This document shows, piece after piece, positions 53,156 through 61,502 of a stretch of 64,000 nucleotides of DNA. Every line of letters starts with the position of its first letter. Position 1 is the stretch's first letter. The DNA is from Chryseobacterium defluvii (lineage in GTDB: Bacteria; Bacteroidota; Bacteroidia; Flavobacteriales; Weeksellaceae): assembly GCF_014204415.1 (NCBI RefSeq), contig NZ_JACHLE010000004.1, positions 248,001-312,000 on the forward strand, read 5' to 3'. The position numbers and the translations under genes were made by a program. The notes under the pieces are model-generated. The model was not told where the DNA came from and searched no databases. It saw only the letters and a program-made list of their open reading frames with translations.

Positions 53156-54616
53156 TTATAAGGAATAGTTCGGAGCTTCCTGCGTAATAATTACGTCATG
53201 CGGATGGGATTCTTTTAATCCGCTTCCTGTGATCATTACCATTTTGGTTTCTTTTTGTAAAGCATCAACATCTTTTGCCCCACAATATCCCATTCCGGCT
53301 CTCAGACCTCCTGTAAGCTGGAAGATTACATCTTCCAGTTTTCCCTTATGAGGTACTCTTCCCTCAATTCCTTCCGGAACGAATTTTTTGGCCTCGCTCT
53401 GGAAATATCTTTCTTTCCCACCTCTTTTCATTGCAGAAAGGCTTCCCATTCCCTGATAGGATTTGAATTTTCTTCCCTGAAAAATAATTTCTTCTCCCGG
53501 AGCTTCATCAGTTCCCGCCAGAAGAGAGCCCAGCATTACAGCACCTGCTCCGCTGGCAATCGCTTTTACAATATCTCCTGAAAGCTTGATCCCTCCGTCT
53601 GCAATTACTGCAACATTTTCAGATTTCGCATATTCATATACATTATAGATCGCAGATAATTGCGGAACCCCAACTCCGGCTACCACCCTGGTGGTACAGA
53701 TAGAGCCCGGCCCTACACCTACTTTAAGAACATTAGCTCCTGCTTTGATCAGGTCTTTCGCCGCCTCGGCAGTTACAATATTTCCTCCCACGACATCTAA
53801 ATCCGGGTATGCTTTTCTTATCTCTGAAATTTTATCTAAAACTCCTTTTGAATGACCATGGGCAGAGTCGATGGCCACAATATCAACACCCGCCTGCACT
53901 AAAGCTGCAATTCTATCTAAGGTATCTTCGCCAACACCTACTCCTGCACCTACAATAAGCCGGCCATTCTGATCTTTGTTTGCATTTGGGTATTCCAGCT
54001 GGTTATCAATATCTTTAATGGTAATTAATCCGACCAACCTGTTTTCTTTATCTACGATAGGAAGTTTTTCAACTCTGTTTTTAAGAAGGATCTCTTTTGC
54101 TTTTTCAAGATTGGTATCTTTATCCGAAGTGATCAGATTTTCTTTGGTCATTATCTCTTCGACCTTTATATCAAGATTTTCCTGATACTTTACATCTCTG
54201 TTGGTAATGATCCCTATTAAAACGTTATCGGAGTCTACCACGGGCAGCCCTGAGATCTTATATTTTGCCATCAGATCTTTAGCCTGGCCCAAAGTATGGT
54301 CTTTTGAAAGGGTAACGGGATCTGAGATCATTCCGTTTTCTGAACGTTTTACCCGGTTTACCTGTCCGGCCTGTTCAGCAATCGTCATATTTTTATGGAT
54401 AAAACCTAATCCTCCGACTCTTGCCAAGGCAATTGCCAGATCTGCTTCAGTAACAGTGTCCATTGCAGCGGAAACTATCGGGACATTCAGGGTAATTTTG
54501 TCGGTAAGTCTTGATTTTAATGAAACCTGGTTAGGTAAAACTTCTGAATAAGAAGGGACTAGAAGAACGTCATCGAAAGTGATGGCTGTCTCTACAATTT
54601 TGTTATGAATAGACAT
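53156..54616 (-). CDS. guaB: IMP dehydrogenase
   Basis: This 486-residue enzyme oxidises IMP to XMP, the rate-limiting step of guanine nucleotide synthesis. It starts [20 protein letters not shown] (TFDDVLL is the family N-terminal motif). Two CBS modules sit at about 95-205 ([42 protein letters not shown]). The catalytic loop is [17 protein letters not shown] with the active-site Cys (about 305), then the flap region [13 protein letters not shown]. The length is typical. It is monocistronic with its own -7 box. Confidence 0.96.
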   Translation of the reverse strand: MSIHNKIVETAITFDDVLLVPSYSEVLPNQVSLKSRLTDKITLNVPIVSAAMDTVTEADLAIALARVGGLGFIHKNMTIAEQAGQVNRVKRSENGMISDPVTLSKDHTLGQAKDLMAKYKISGLPVVDSDNVLIGIITNRDVKYQENLDIKVEEIMTKENLITSDKDTNLEKAKEILLKNRVEKLPIVDKENRLVGLITIKDIDNQLEYPNANKDQNGRLIVGAGVGVGEDTLDRIAALVQAGVDIVAIDSAHGHSKGVLDKISEIRKAYPDLDVVGGNIVTAEAAKDLIKAGANVLKVGVGPGSICTTRVVAGVGVPQLSAIYNVYEYAKSENVAVIADGGIKLSGDIVKAIASGAGAVMLGSLLAGTDEAPGEEIIFQGRKFKSYQGMGSLSAMKRGGKERYFQSEAKKFVPEGIEGRVPHKGKLEDVIFQLTGGLRAGMGYCGAKDVDALQKETKMVMITGSGLKESHPHDVIITQEAPNYSL

Positions 54617-54630
54617 CTTTACTTTCTTTG

Positions 54631-54638
54631 CAAAATTA
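54631..54638 (-). promoter_or_regulatory. -7 box of guaB
   Basis: On the minus strand TAATTTTG (54638-54631) fits TAnnTTTG, 14 nt before the guaB ATG. Confidence 0.5.
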
Positions 54639-54707
54639 CGGTATTTTCCCGAGATTTAAAAATTCTTTTTAATAGTTTAAATAAAATTTAATAATCCATA
54701 ACTTAAA

Positions 54708-54738
54708 TCAAAAAACCGTCTCTTTACAGAAACGGTTA
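54708..54738 (-). terminator. Terminator of the sigma/GIN/DUF4252 operon
   Basis: On the minus strand AACCGT and ACGGTT enclose a 12-nt loop and are followed by a T-run, 36 nt beyond the last gene of the operon. Confidence 0.7.
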
Positions 54739-54774
54739 TTGTACAAAATAAAAAATAACAGATATATAATAAAG

Positions 54775-55275
54775 TTATTTATCTGAAGCGGAATTAATCA
54801 TCCTTGAAATATCATCAGCTGTAAAGCTCCCTTTTACATCTACAAAAACCAGATCTTTGTCGGAGTTTACGGTAATCAGCATATTTTTAATTTTTTCTCC
54901 TGACTGTTTTACCCGGACATTCACATTATCTCCGTCATGTCTTATCGTAGCCCAGTCTTCATAGTTATTATCATTCAAATACCTGGTATACTCTTTCAGC
55001 ATGGTCTTATTCCCATTTTCGACGGTAAGAATCTTTATTTTGGAAACTTTTTTAATAAGCCTTACCAGTTCTTCATCCTGGCTGTCTTCTCTTAAGGCTC
55101 TTTTAATATAAGGCTTTGCTAAAAACATGGGAACGTTAATGCTTACAAACTTTGCTCCTTTAAAATCATATTCAGAGTCTGTAATAAAAGCCATATTCGG
55201 TTTTCCGGAAACCACACAAGACTGCAGCAGAAATAAGGCACCAATGATCAAAAAGAAATTTTTTAAAATTTTCAT
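54775..55275 (-). CDS. DUF4252 lipoprotein
   Basis: This 166-residue lipoprotein (MKILKNFFLIIGALFLLQSC; lipobox LQSC) belongs to DUF4252. The C-terminal part, NMLITVNSDKDLVFVDVKGS, FTADDISRMINSASD, parallels the N-terminal half of the next gene upstream (DLLLIIDSGGRENILVKLDG, LSLDDVNKIINA). This similarity suggests a duplicated periplasmic domain. It is the last gene of the sigma-factor operon, 11 nt after the GIN gene. Family members are common near ECF sigma factors in Flavobacteria; no function is established. Confidence 0.85.
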   Translation of the reverse strand: MKILKNFFLIIGALFLLQSCVVSGKPNMAFITDSEYDFKGAKFVSINVPMFLAKPYIKRALREDSQDEELVRLIKKVSKIKILTVENGNKTMLKEYTRYLNDNNYEDWATIRHDGDNVNVRVKQSGEKIKNMLITVNSDKDLVFVDVKGSFTADDISRMINSASDK

Positions 55276-55286
55276 GGCTATTGGTT

Positions 55287-56558
55287 TTAGTTAATCGGTT
55301 TTAAGCTTCCCCCTGATACTTTACTAATATTGGAATCAATCTCAGGGTTTCCTTTATATTTTATAGATCCGCCCGAGGAAGCTGTAGCTCTAAGTTTTGT
55401 TTTTACATTCAGGCTAACATCACTTCCTGATGTAGACACAACATCCGAAGTATTTGTTTTCAGATTTTCTGCATTACAGACCGCTCCGCTACTTACGTCA
55501 AACATTCCTTCGTTTGTATGTCCTTCAAATTTTGTACTGGAGCCGCTTGTTCCTTTAAATACCAGTTCTCTGGAATCAATATCAGCTTTTATGCTTGCTC
55601 CGGAATTCATGGCCACTTTAAGGCTGTTTGAAATATCAAATTTTCCTTTAATATCAGATCCTGAGGAAGCATCTATCATAAGATTATCTTCTTTAATTGA
55701 ATTAATTACAGTAAAACTGGCTCCTGAACTCATGTGAAGTCTTTCCATTTTTGGAGAAGATACATTAACGCTAAGGTTTTTAAATTTTAAATTTTTCACT
55801 CCTTTACTGTCAACATATATTCTCAAGGTCCCGTTTTCAACCTTGGTTACCACATACTGAAGTTTATCTGCATCTGCAAATACTTTTACACTGGCAGGGC
55901 TTTCCTGTTTGAAGACCACATTTACTCCGGTACTTACCTGAATTTCTGAGAATTCGTTTACATTTCTGGACTCACCGTTCAGATAAGAAGAAGTGTTTTC
56001 TGAAGTAAAACTGCTTTTCGTAGTAGTGGTCAGATTAGATTTTGTTTCATTTGCATTGATGATCTTATTCACATCGTCCAGAGACAGTTTACCATCCAGT
56101 TTCACCAGTATATTTTCTCTGCCTCCGCTATCAATAATGAGCAACAGATCATCCAGCATTCCGTCTTTTGCTTCTGCAGAAAGGAATTTTATTTTAGCGC
56201 CGGAATTATTCACCGTCATAATCTCGCTGTATTTCAGGCTGCTCAGGTAAGAAGAGATATCTTTGTTGATCTGGGTCAGCTTCTGTTCTTTGGCTGTTTT
56301 TGCATCAGCTGGTCTTTTTTCGGCAATCAAAACTTTTAAGCCTGTAATTTTTGACAATAAAGGTTTGATCTGATCCAGTTGAGAATCATCTATATCCAGG
56401 CTGCTAAGCATTCCAAACATCGGTTTTGCAATTTTAATGGAAGTTACCCCTTCCACTTCCTGGTACTTTTCAAAAAGCTGGTCTAGTTTGTCGTTTTGCC
56501 CATAGATATTAAAGAAATGGGAAAAAGCAAGTGCGAATATTATCAGTAGTTTTTTCAT
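55287..56558 (-). CDS. DUF4252 plus GIN (DUF2807) exported protein
   Basis: This 423-residue protein has a signal peptide (MKKLLIIFALAFSHFFNIYG). Residues about 25-170 are a DUF4252-type domain. Residues about 195-420 form a GIN/DUF2807 beta-solenoid of short, repetitive strands (GASFTVINSIKEDNLMIDAS, SGSDIKGKFDIS, SGASIKADIDSRELVFKG), starting with SEIQVSTGVNVVFKQESPAS. The fusion of the two domains on one chain is explicit here, while the next gene has DUF4252 alone. The protein is exported, probably to the periplasm or cell surface, and is probably controlled by the ECF sigma factor at the head of the operon. Confidence 0.87.
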   Translation of the reverse strand: MKKLLIIFALAFSHFFNIYGQNDKLDQLFEKYQEVEGVTSIKIAKPMFGMLSSLDIDDSQLDQIKPLLSKITGLKVLIAEKRPADAKTAKEQKLTQINKDISSYLSSLKYSEIMTVNNSGAKIKFLSAEAKDGMLDDLLLIIDSGGRENILVKLDGKLSLDDVNKIINANETKSNLTTTTKSSFTSENTSSYLNGESRNVNEFSEIQVSTGVNVVFKQESPASVKVFADADKLQYVVTKVENGTLRIYVDSKGVKNLKFKNLSVNVSSPKMERLHMSSGASFTVINSIKEDNLMIDASSGSDIKGKFDISNSLKVAMNSGASIKADIDSRELVFKGTSGSSTKFEGHTNEGMFDVSSGAVCNAENLKTNTSDVVSTSGSDVSLNVKTKLRATASSGGSIKYKGNPEIDSNISKVSGGSLKPIN

Positions 56559-56619
56559 GAGTCAATTTTATTTTCAATGGATTATGAATGCCTGATCAAC
56601 TGCATCATCTTGTATATAT

Positions 56620-57285
56620 TTAATAATCGTCATCCATTACTTTAGGCGGTGCGAGTGTTTTACTTACATTATTGGCCATTACCTGGAATGAATATTTAGT
56701 TACATTAATAGCTTCCTCTACGTTATCAATCCTCTTCCCGTTCACAATGACATAAGAATCTTTATATCCTGTAGAGTCTTTTGAAGCGGGAGCGTATTTT
56801 TCATGGGCAGAATTACTTACAAAATGAGGTCTGGCTTCTTTTTTAAGCCTTCCCCTTTTGGGCAGGATCTCATCTAAAACATCTTTTTCCGCCACTTTGC
56901 TTTCCTGAAAAATGGAATCCTTCTTTACTCCCGGGATAGAATCTGTGTGGTTTACAGCTACCTGGTTCTGAAGTTCATGATTTTCATTAATAAAATCTGA
57001 TTTCTGCTTTTTAATTTCATTCTCCACTAGTTCCGCCTGATCATCTACATCTGTATTCTTATTATAATTAAAAAGTAAACCTACACTGAAAATCAACAAT
57101 AAACCGGCAGCCATCCAGAACCATTTCGGGAAAGAGGAACTTTTAGTTTCAAGCGGGATGATTTCTGCTTCATGATCTTTACCTTCTGCTTTTTTCAGAA
57201 AATCTTCAAAATCCCAGTCCATTTTTTCTTCCTTTAAATTTTGGAAGATCTCATCGTATTTATCTTGAAATTGATCTTTGCTCAT
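56620..57285 (-). CDS. Single-pass membrane protein, probable anti-sigma partner
   Basis: This 221-residue protein has an acidic cytosolic N-terminus (MSKDQFQDKYDEIFQNLKEE, about 1-48), one membrane span (about 50-68; FWMAAGLLLIFSVGLLF) and an extracytoplasmic tail of about 150 residues. The layout and the 26-nt overlap with the upstream ECF sigma gene fit a membrane-bound anti-sigma factor, but it lacks a recognisable ZAS zinc motif (HxxxCxxC), so the call is by context. A role in signalling to the GIN/DUF4252 proteins is inference. Confidence 0.7.
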   Translation of the reverse strand: MSKDQFQDKYDEIFQNLKEEKMDWDFEDFLKKAEGKDHEAEIIPLETKSSSFPKWFWMAAGLLLIFSVGLLFNYNKNTDVDDQAELVENEIKKQKSDFINENHELQNQVAVNHTDSIPGVKKDSIFQESKVAEKDVLDEILPKRGRLKKEARPHFVSNSAHEKYAPASKDSTGYKDSYVIVNGKRIDNVEEAINVTKYSFQVMANNVSKTLAPPKVMDDDY

Positions 57286-57769
57286 AATTCATCAATTGTG
57301 AAATTTGTTCTTTTACTTTTTGTCTTGCCCGCATAAGATTGACTCTTACTGCATTCTCTTCCATTTCCATGATTTCAGAAATTTCCGAGACCTCATATTC
57401 TTCCACATCCTTCAGGTGAATCACCATTTTCTGCTTTTCCGGAAGTTGGTTAATAAACCCAATGATCTGCTCTTTGAGATTATTGACCTCCATACTATAA
57501 AGTTCTGACCTGTGAAGCTGCATATCTGCAAAGCCCAGCTTTACCTCATGATGCTTCAGCCTGTTCAGGCATTCGTTCCGGACAGATTTCAGGGCATAGG
57601 ATTTAAGATTTCCAAACTGCCCCAGCTCATCCTTTTTCTGCCAGAACTTCACCATCAGGTCCTGCACCACATCTTCTGCTTCATCATTACTCATGACAAA
57701 CCTTTTCGCAAAACGATACATCTCATTTCTGAGAATAAACACCGTATTCTTAAAGGTTTCCTGGGTCAT
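57260..57769 (-). CDS. ECF-type RNA polymerase sigma factor
   Basis: This 169-residue protein has region 2 (residues about 12-75; MSNDEAEDVVQDLMVKFWQK is the sigma2.2 core-binding segment, then SYALKSVRNECLNRLKHHE) and region 4 (about 110-160; QLPEKQKMVIHLKDVEEYEV, SEISEIMEMEENAVRVNLMR helix-turn-helix), with no regions 1 or 3. This is the ECF layout. It heads an operon with a membrane partner, a GIN/DUF4252 protein and a DUF4252 lipoprotein, which are probably its targets or regulators. Confidence 0.93.
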   Translation of the reverse strand: MTQETFKNTVFILRNEMYRFAKRFVMSNDEAEDVVQDLMVKFWQKKDELGQFGNLKSYALKSVRNECLNRLKHHEVKLGFADMQLHRSELYSMEVNNLKEQIIGFINQLPEKQKMVIHLKDVEEYEVSEISEIMEMEENAVRVNLMRARQKVKEQISQLMNYEQRSISR

Positions 57770-57824
57770 AAGTTTTGTTTCTATAAGTAAGACAATCAGA
57801 AATTTAATTCTATTACATCCGGAA

Positions 57825-57857
57825 ATAAAAAAACTTCAAAAAAATTTTGAAGTTTTA
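57825..57857 (-). terminator. Terminator of alt-glmU gene
   Basis: AAAACTTCAAAA and TTTTGAAGTTTT form a 12-bp stem with a 3-nt loop, followed on the minus strand by a T-run, 12 nt beyond the stop of the 57.9 kb gene. Confidence 0.85.
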
Positions 57858-57868
57858 ATATAATCATG

Positions 57869-59029
57869 CTAATACGTATCAAAAATATGTTTCAAAATCG
57901 CTTTATCCTCATCCGTTAAAGCCACATTTCTCCTTGCCATAGCCCTTTCTGCAACCTCATAAGCTTTATCCAGTTTGAATTTTTCATCATCTTTAAATCC
58001 GCCCCATGAAAAGCTCTCCACGTGATTAGGCGGGAAACCTTCTTTAAAAATATTAGAGGCCACTCCTACTACAGTCCCTGTATTAAGCTGGGTATTTATA
58101 GCCGTTTTGGAATGATCTCCCATAATGAGGCCGGCAAACTGTAAACCCGTATCCTCAAAACCCTTGGTTCTGTAATTCCAGAATTTTACATTTCCGTAGT
58201 TATTTTTCATGTTTGATGAATTGGTATCTGCCCCGAAATTACACCATTCCCCGATCACGGAATTCCCGACAAATCCGTCATGCCCTTTACTGGAATAGCC
58301 GAACATAATGATATTGTTGACCTCTCCTCCTACCTTACATTGCGGGCCTATGGTTGTTCCTCCATAAATTTTAGCTCCCAGATTGAATTTGGAACCTTCT
58401 CCCAAAGTAATCGGGCCTCGAAGATGACAGCCTTCCATCACTTCAGCATTTTTCCCGATATAGATCTTTCCTGTTTTGGTATTAAAGGTTGAAAACTCCA
58501 CATAAGCCCCTTCTTCAATGAACAGGTCCTTTTTATCCCCCAGAAAACCATTGGTGTGGGACAATTCCTGGGAAGTTCTGCCTTTGGTAATCAATTCAAA
58601 ATCAAAATCAATGGCTTTATGGTTATAAGTAAAAAGATCTATCGGTCTCTTATAAAAAACAAGTTCCTCTTTAATATCCGTCATCTTTTCGATCTGGTTC
58701 AGGGAAAAGCCTTTCATATTGATCCTAGCTGCAATCAGCTCATCTTCATACACCAGAGCTTCACCCTGCTTCAATTCTTTTATCTGCCTGATCACATCTT
58801 CGCTTGGAAGAAAGTTAGGAACAAGAAATAGGCTTTCCTTTTCTTCAGGATTTTTGAATTTTTGCTGTAAATAATTTTCCGTGAAATAGGAAATTTCCGT
58901 ATTCCCTAATATTTTCTGCCATCTTTCGGCAAAAGTGAGGATCCCGCACCGCATTTCTGCAACCGGACGGGTAAAAGTAAGCGGAAGAAAGTCTTCCCAA
59001 TATTGTGCATCTGAAAATACAATTTGCAT
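57869..59029 (-). CDS. Alternative GlmU-like nucleotidyltransferase/acetyltransferase
   Basis: This 386-residue protein begins MQIVFSDAQYWEDFLPLTFT followed by RPVAEMRCGILTFAERWQKI, the signature of the alternative bacterial GlmU family (TIGR03991 type), not the classical LAAGxGTRM pyrophosphorylase. The C-terminal half (about 170-340) is a left-handed beta-helix of hexapeptide repeats (IYIGKNAEVMEGCHLRGPIT, FNLGAKIYGGTTIGPQCKVG, SVIGEWCNFGADTNSSN), the acetyltransferase-like fold. It probably supplies UDP-N-acetylglucosamine for peptidoglycan and LPS; this is inferred from the family. The minus-strand leader is made of heptad repeats. Confidence 0.88.
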   Translation of the reverse strand: MQIVFSDAQYWEDFLPLTFTRPVAEMRCGILTFAERWQKILGNTEISYFTENYLQQKFKNPEEKESLFLVPNFLPSEDVIRQIKELKQGEALVYEDELIAARINMKGFSLNQIEKMTDIKEELVFYKRPIDLFTYNHKAIDFDFELITKGRTSQELSHTNGFLGDKKDLFIEEGAYVEFSTFNTKTGKIYIGKNAEVMEGCHLRGPITLGEGSKFNLGAKIYGGTTIGPQCKVGGEVNNIIMFGYSSKGHDGFVGNSVIGEWCNFGADTNSSNMKNNYGNVKFWNYRTKGFEDTGLQFAGLIMGDHSKTAINTQLNTGTVVGVASNIFKEGFPPNHVESFSWGGFKDDEKFKLDKAYEVAERAMARRNVALTDEDKAILKHIFDTY

Positions 59030-59036
59030 TTTTATA

Positions 59037-59066
59037 AGAAGTTAGAAGTTAGAAGTTAGAAGTTAG
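59037..59066 (-). repeat. Heptad repeat, TTAGAAG units
   Basis: Four units of GTTAGAA follow each other without gaps directly upstream of the alt-glmU start codon (59029), ending in GTTAGA. This unit is the same as that before accC (TTAGAAG). Confidence 0.85.
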
Positions 59067-59103
59067 AGACTGGAATCCAGAAGTTCTGATATTGCTATCA
59101 TAC

Positions 59104-59190
59104 TCATTTCTCATTTCCAGTTTCTAATTTCTGCTTAAGACAAAAATACAAATAGTAATACTAATTTCTGACTTCTAATTTCTAATTTCT
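59104..59190 (-). repeat. Heptad repeats, TTTCTAA units
   Basis: Two runs with 7-nt spacing: CATTTCT, CATTTCC, AGTTTCT, AATTTCT (59105-59132) and AATTTCT, GACTTCT, AATTTCT, AATTTCT (59163-59190). They are roughly the reverse complement of the TTAGAAG run at 59037, so the spacer could fold into an imperfect long hairpin. Confidence 0.7.
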
Positions 59191-59205
59191 CGTTAAAACC
59201 AAATA

Positions 59206-59238
59206 AAAAAGCCTTCCGGAAACCGAAAGACTTTTAGA
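59206..59238 (-). terminator. rpmE2 terminator
   Basis: On the minus strand AGTCTTTCGG and CCGGAAGGCT form a 10-bp stem with two G-T pairs around TTT, followed by TTTTTT, 19 nt beyond the rpmE2 stop. Confidence 0.8.
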
Positions 59239-59256
59239 TATTTTAATCTCAAAAAA

Positions 59257-59508
59257 TTACTTAGCGAATTTTTTGTATTTGTTCATGAACTTATCTACTC
59301 TACCTGCAGTATCTACCAATTTCACTTTACCTGTGTAAAAAGGGTGAGAAGTAGAAGAGATTTCCATTTTGATCAAAGGATACTCCTGTCCTTCATATAC
59401 AATAGTATCTTTAGTTTCTGCAGTGGATTTGCAAAGAAACACCTCGTCGTTACTCATATCTTTGAAAACAACAAGTCTATAATTTTCTGGGTGAATTCCG
59501 TTTTTCAT
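59257..59508 (-). CDS. rpmE2: 50S ribosomal protein L31 type B
   Basis: This 83-residue ribosomal protein starts [20 protein letters not shown] at 59508. A longer in-frame start at 59610 would add 34 residues and coincides with the promoter, so it is rejected. It lacks the CxxC zinc pairs of type A L31 and has the type B signature [20 protein letters not shown]. In organisms with both types, type B is often made under zinc limitation; if it is the only L31 here, it would be constitutive. The -33 and -7 boxes are well formed. Confidence 0.95.
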   Translation of the reverse strand: MKNGIHPENYRLVVFKDMSNDEVFLCKSTAETKDTIVYEGQEYPLIKMEISSTSHPFYTGKVKLVDTAGRVDKFMNKYKKFAK

Positions 59509-59580
59509 AATACAATTTTTAAAAAAATTAAAGTTTGCTTTCGAAATAGTAATGGATATTTCTCTGCTAATTTTAGGGTG

Positions 59581-59610
59581 CAAAAATACAATATTTTTTC
59601 TAAAATCCAA
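59581..59610 (-). promoter_or_regulatory. rpmE2 promoter
   Basis: On the minus strand TTG (59610-59608) is followed after 19 nt by TATTTTTG (59588-59581). The leader to the ATG at 59508 is about 70 nt. Confidence 0.7.
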
Positions 59611-59660
59611 ACAGGTAGTTTAATAAATTTTAATTGATAAGAAATTTAAAGTATTTTCGT

Positions 59661-59668
59661 TAAATTTG
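59661..59668 (+). promoter_or_regulatory. -7 box of the 59.7 kb gene
   Basis: TAAATTTG fits TAnnTTTG, 24 nt before the ATG at 59693. Confidence 0.5.
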
Positions 59669-59692
59669 AAATCTATTTAAACTTCAATTTCG

Positions 59693-61099
59693 ATGAAATT
59701 CAAATTAATACTGGCTTTTTCTTTCTGGATTCTTCTGGCTGCGGTATCTTGTAACAAAGATGATATTACTTTCGAGTCACCATCTCAGGCATTAAGATTT
59801 TCAAGCGACACTGTTTTTTGTGATACGGTTTATCATCAGGTACGTTCCGAAACTTATGCTGTGAAAGTATATAACAATGAGGACAAAGACGTTTTGATCC
59901 CGCGAATTCATCTTGAAAAAGGAGCTTCATCCCTTTATAAGATCAATATAGATGGAAAACCGGGTCATGACTTTCAAAATGTTCCTTTAAGAAAAAATGA
60001 CAGTCTTTATATTTTCGTCGAAATTGCTCCGGAAGCTTCAGGCCCTGAAGCTATTGCCGAAGACAGGGTAATTTTTACCAGCCCTGCCGGCCAACAGCAT
60101 GTAACCCTGTTCTCCGTTGTTCAGGATGCTGAATTTTTCATTCAGACTCCAGGTAATCCCAACGTGATCAGTAACCATACTACTTGGACCAACAGTAAAG
60201 CAAAAATCATTTATGGTGAACTCACCATTGACCCCAATATTGAACTGAGGATTGAGGCTGGGACGAAGGTTTATTTCCATAAGAACAGCGGAATGAAAGT
60301 TTCTTCCGGTGCGATCCTGGATATTGACGGGAATTTTAACAATGAGGTCGTTATCCGTGGTGATAGAAATGACCCTAAATATGATACGATTCCCAAAAAC
60401 TGGAATTCTATAAAAATGGAACCTAATTCTACGTTGAAAATGGATTATACAAGACTTTTCGGCGGAACAAGAGGGCTTGAGATGAAGCAAACAAATGCTA
60501 TGATCAGCAATTCTATTATCCATACATTCCAGGAATTTGGTATTTATGCCATAAATTCTGTTGTAAATGCAAGCAATCTGGTGATGAATAATTGTGGAGA
60601 GTCCTGTATAGGCATTTTTAAAGGTGGAAATCACAATTATATACATTCTACCATTGCCAATTATTCGGATGTCATGGGCTCCTACAACAGACTTGGGATC
60701 TTTGCCTCCAATGAATGGATCAATGATTCCGGTCAGACGGAACTTGGAGCACTTCATCTGAATGTCAGAAACAGTATTGTCTATTCTGACCGGGATAATT
60801 CCGTTAATTTTGAACATACCCCGGGACAGCTGTTTAATTTTATTATTCAGAACTGCTTACTGAAATATTCCAATACTTCTGATGCAGGTTTCACTTTCGA
60901 CAGCAGTCCGAGTGTGATCCAAAGCTTCAAAAATGACGACCCTAAGTTTGTGAACTATTTTACCTCTCACCTGAACTTAAGGGTAAAATCTGATTCGCCG
61001 GCCAAAAATAAAGGAGATATTACTGTTGCAGGAACTGTTCCTTTGGATATTGCCAATGTTTCCAGAACGTCTAATCCTACGCTCGGAGCTTATCAGTAA
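59693..61099 (+). CDS. Lipoprotein with predicted right-handed beta-helix
   Basis: This 468-residue lipoprotein (MKFKLILAFSFWILLAAVSC; lipobox AVSC) has an N-terminal beta-rich domain (about 20-140; FSSDTVFCDTVYHQVRSETY, VKVYNNEDKDVLIPRIHLEK). A parallel-beta-helix-like region follows (about 160-420) with short strands of the form xIxxGTxVYFHKNSGMKVSS, GAILDIDGNFNNEVVIRGDR and MISNSIIHTFQEFGIYAINS. This pattern is usual in surface or periplasmic proteins of Bacteroidetes, for which I know no function. The stop overlaps the next gene by 1 nt (TAATG), so the two are coupled. Confidence 0.8.
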   Translation: MKFKLILAFSFWILLAAVSCNKDDITFESPSQALRFSSDTVFCDTVYHQVRSETYAVKVYNNEDKDVLIPRIHLEKGASSLYKINIDGKPGHDFQNVPLRKNDSLYIFVEIAPEASGPEAIAEDRVIFTSPAGQQHVTLFSVVQDAEFFIQTPGNPNVISNHTTWTNSKAKIIYGELTIDPNIELRIEAGTKVYFHKNSGMKVSSGAILDIDGNFNNEVVIRGDRNDPKYDTIPKNWNSIKMEPNSTLKMDYTRLFGGTRGLEMKQTNAMISNSIIHTFQEFGIYAINSVVNASNLVMNNCGESCIGIFKGGNHNYIHSTIANYSDVMGSYNRLGIFASNEWINDSGQTELGALHLNVRNSIVYSDRDNSVNFEHTPGQLFNFIIQNCLLKYSNTSDAGFTFDSSPSVIQSFKNDDPKFVNYFTSHLNLRVKSDSPAKNKGDITVAGTVPLDIANVSRTSNPTLGAYQ

Positions 61100-61425
61100 T
61101 GGAGATCACCCATCTGCAGCAGCAAGTTGACGAATGGATCAAAACCATCGGAGTACGTTACTTTAATGAACTTACCAATATGGCTATGCTCACAGAAGAA
61201 GTAGGTGAAGTGGCAAGGATCATTGCAAGAAGATATGGTGAGCAGAGCGAAAAAGAAAGAGATAAAAGCAAAGATCTTGGTGAAGAACTGGCCGATGTAT
61301 TGTTTGTCACTTTATGCTTAGCCAACCAGACCGGAGTTAACCTGCAGGAAGCATTTGATAAGAAGATGAAGGTGAAAACCAATCGCGATAAAGAGCGCCA
61401 TCAGAATAATGAAAAATTAAAATAG
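61099..61425 (+). CDS. MazG-like nucleotide pyrophosphohydrolase
   Basis: This 108-residue all-helical hydrolase has the MazG/dUTPase-like metal motif: MLTEEVGEVARIIARRYGEQ (ExxE), then LGEELADVLFVTLCLANQTG (ExxD). It probably hydrolyses non-canonical or surplus nucleoside triphosphates. The overlap with the preceding lipoprotein gene (TAATG) suggests coupling, although the two products have no obvious functional link. The spacer that follows contains a hairpin and heptad repeats before aroA. Confidence 0.88.
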   Translation: MEITHLQQQVDEWIKTIGVRYFNELTNMAMLTEEVGEVARIIARRYGEQSEKERDKSKDLGEELADVLFVTLCLANQTGVNLQEAFDKKMKVKTNRDKERHQNNEKLK

Positions 61426-61434
61426 ATATTGGAT

Positions 61435-61496
61435 TCAGATCTCAGACAGGAGACTTTAACTGTCTGAAATCTGAGGTCTGGTATCTAAAATCTGAA
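61435..61496 (+). repeat. Hairpin and heptad repeat before aroA
   Basis: A 15-bp inverted repeat with one mismatch (61435-61449 and 61460-61474, loop of 10 nt) merges into five 7-nt units: GTCTGAA, ATCTGAG, GTCTGGT, ATCTAAA, ATCTGAA (61462-61496). It ends 6 nt before the aroA start codon. Confidence 0.8.
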
Positions 61497-61502
61497 GAAG
61501 TA

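Noticed and set aside
59509-59610. N-terminal extension of 34 residues on L31
   Set aside because: It covers the rpmE2 promoter and leader; L31 type B begins MKNGIHP.
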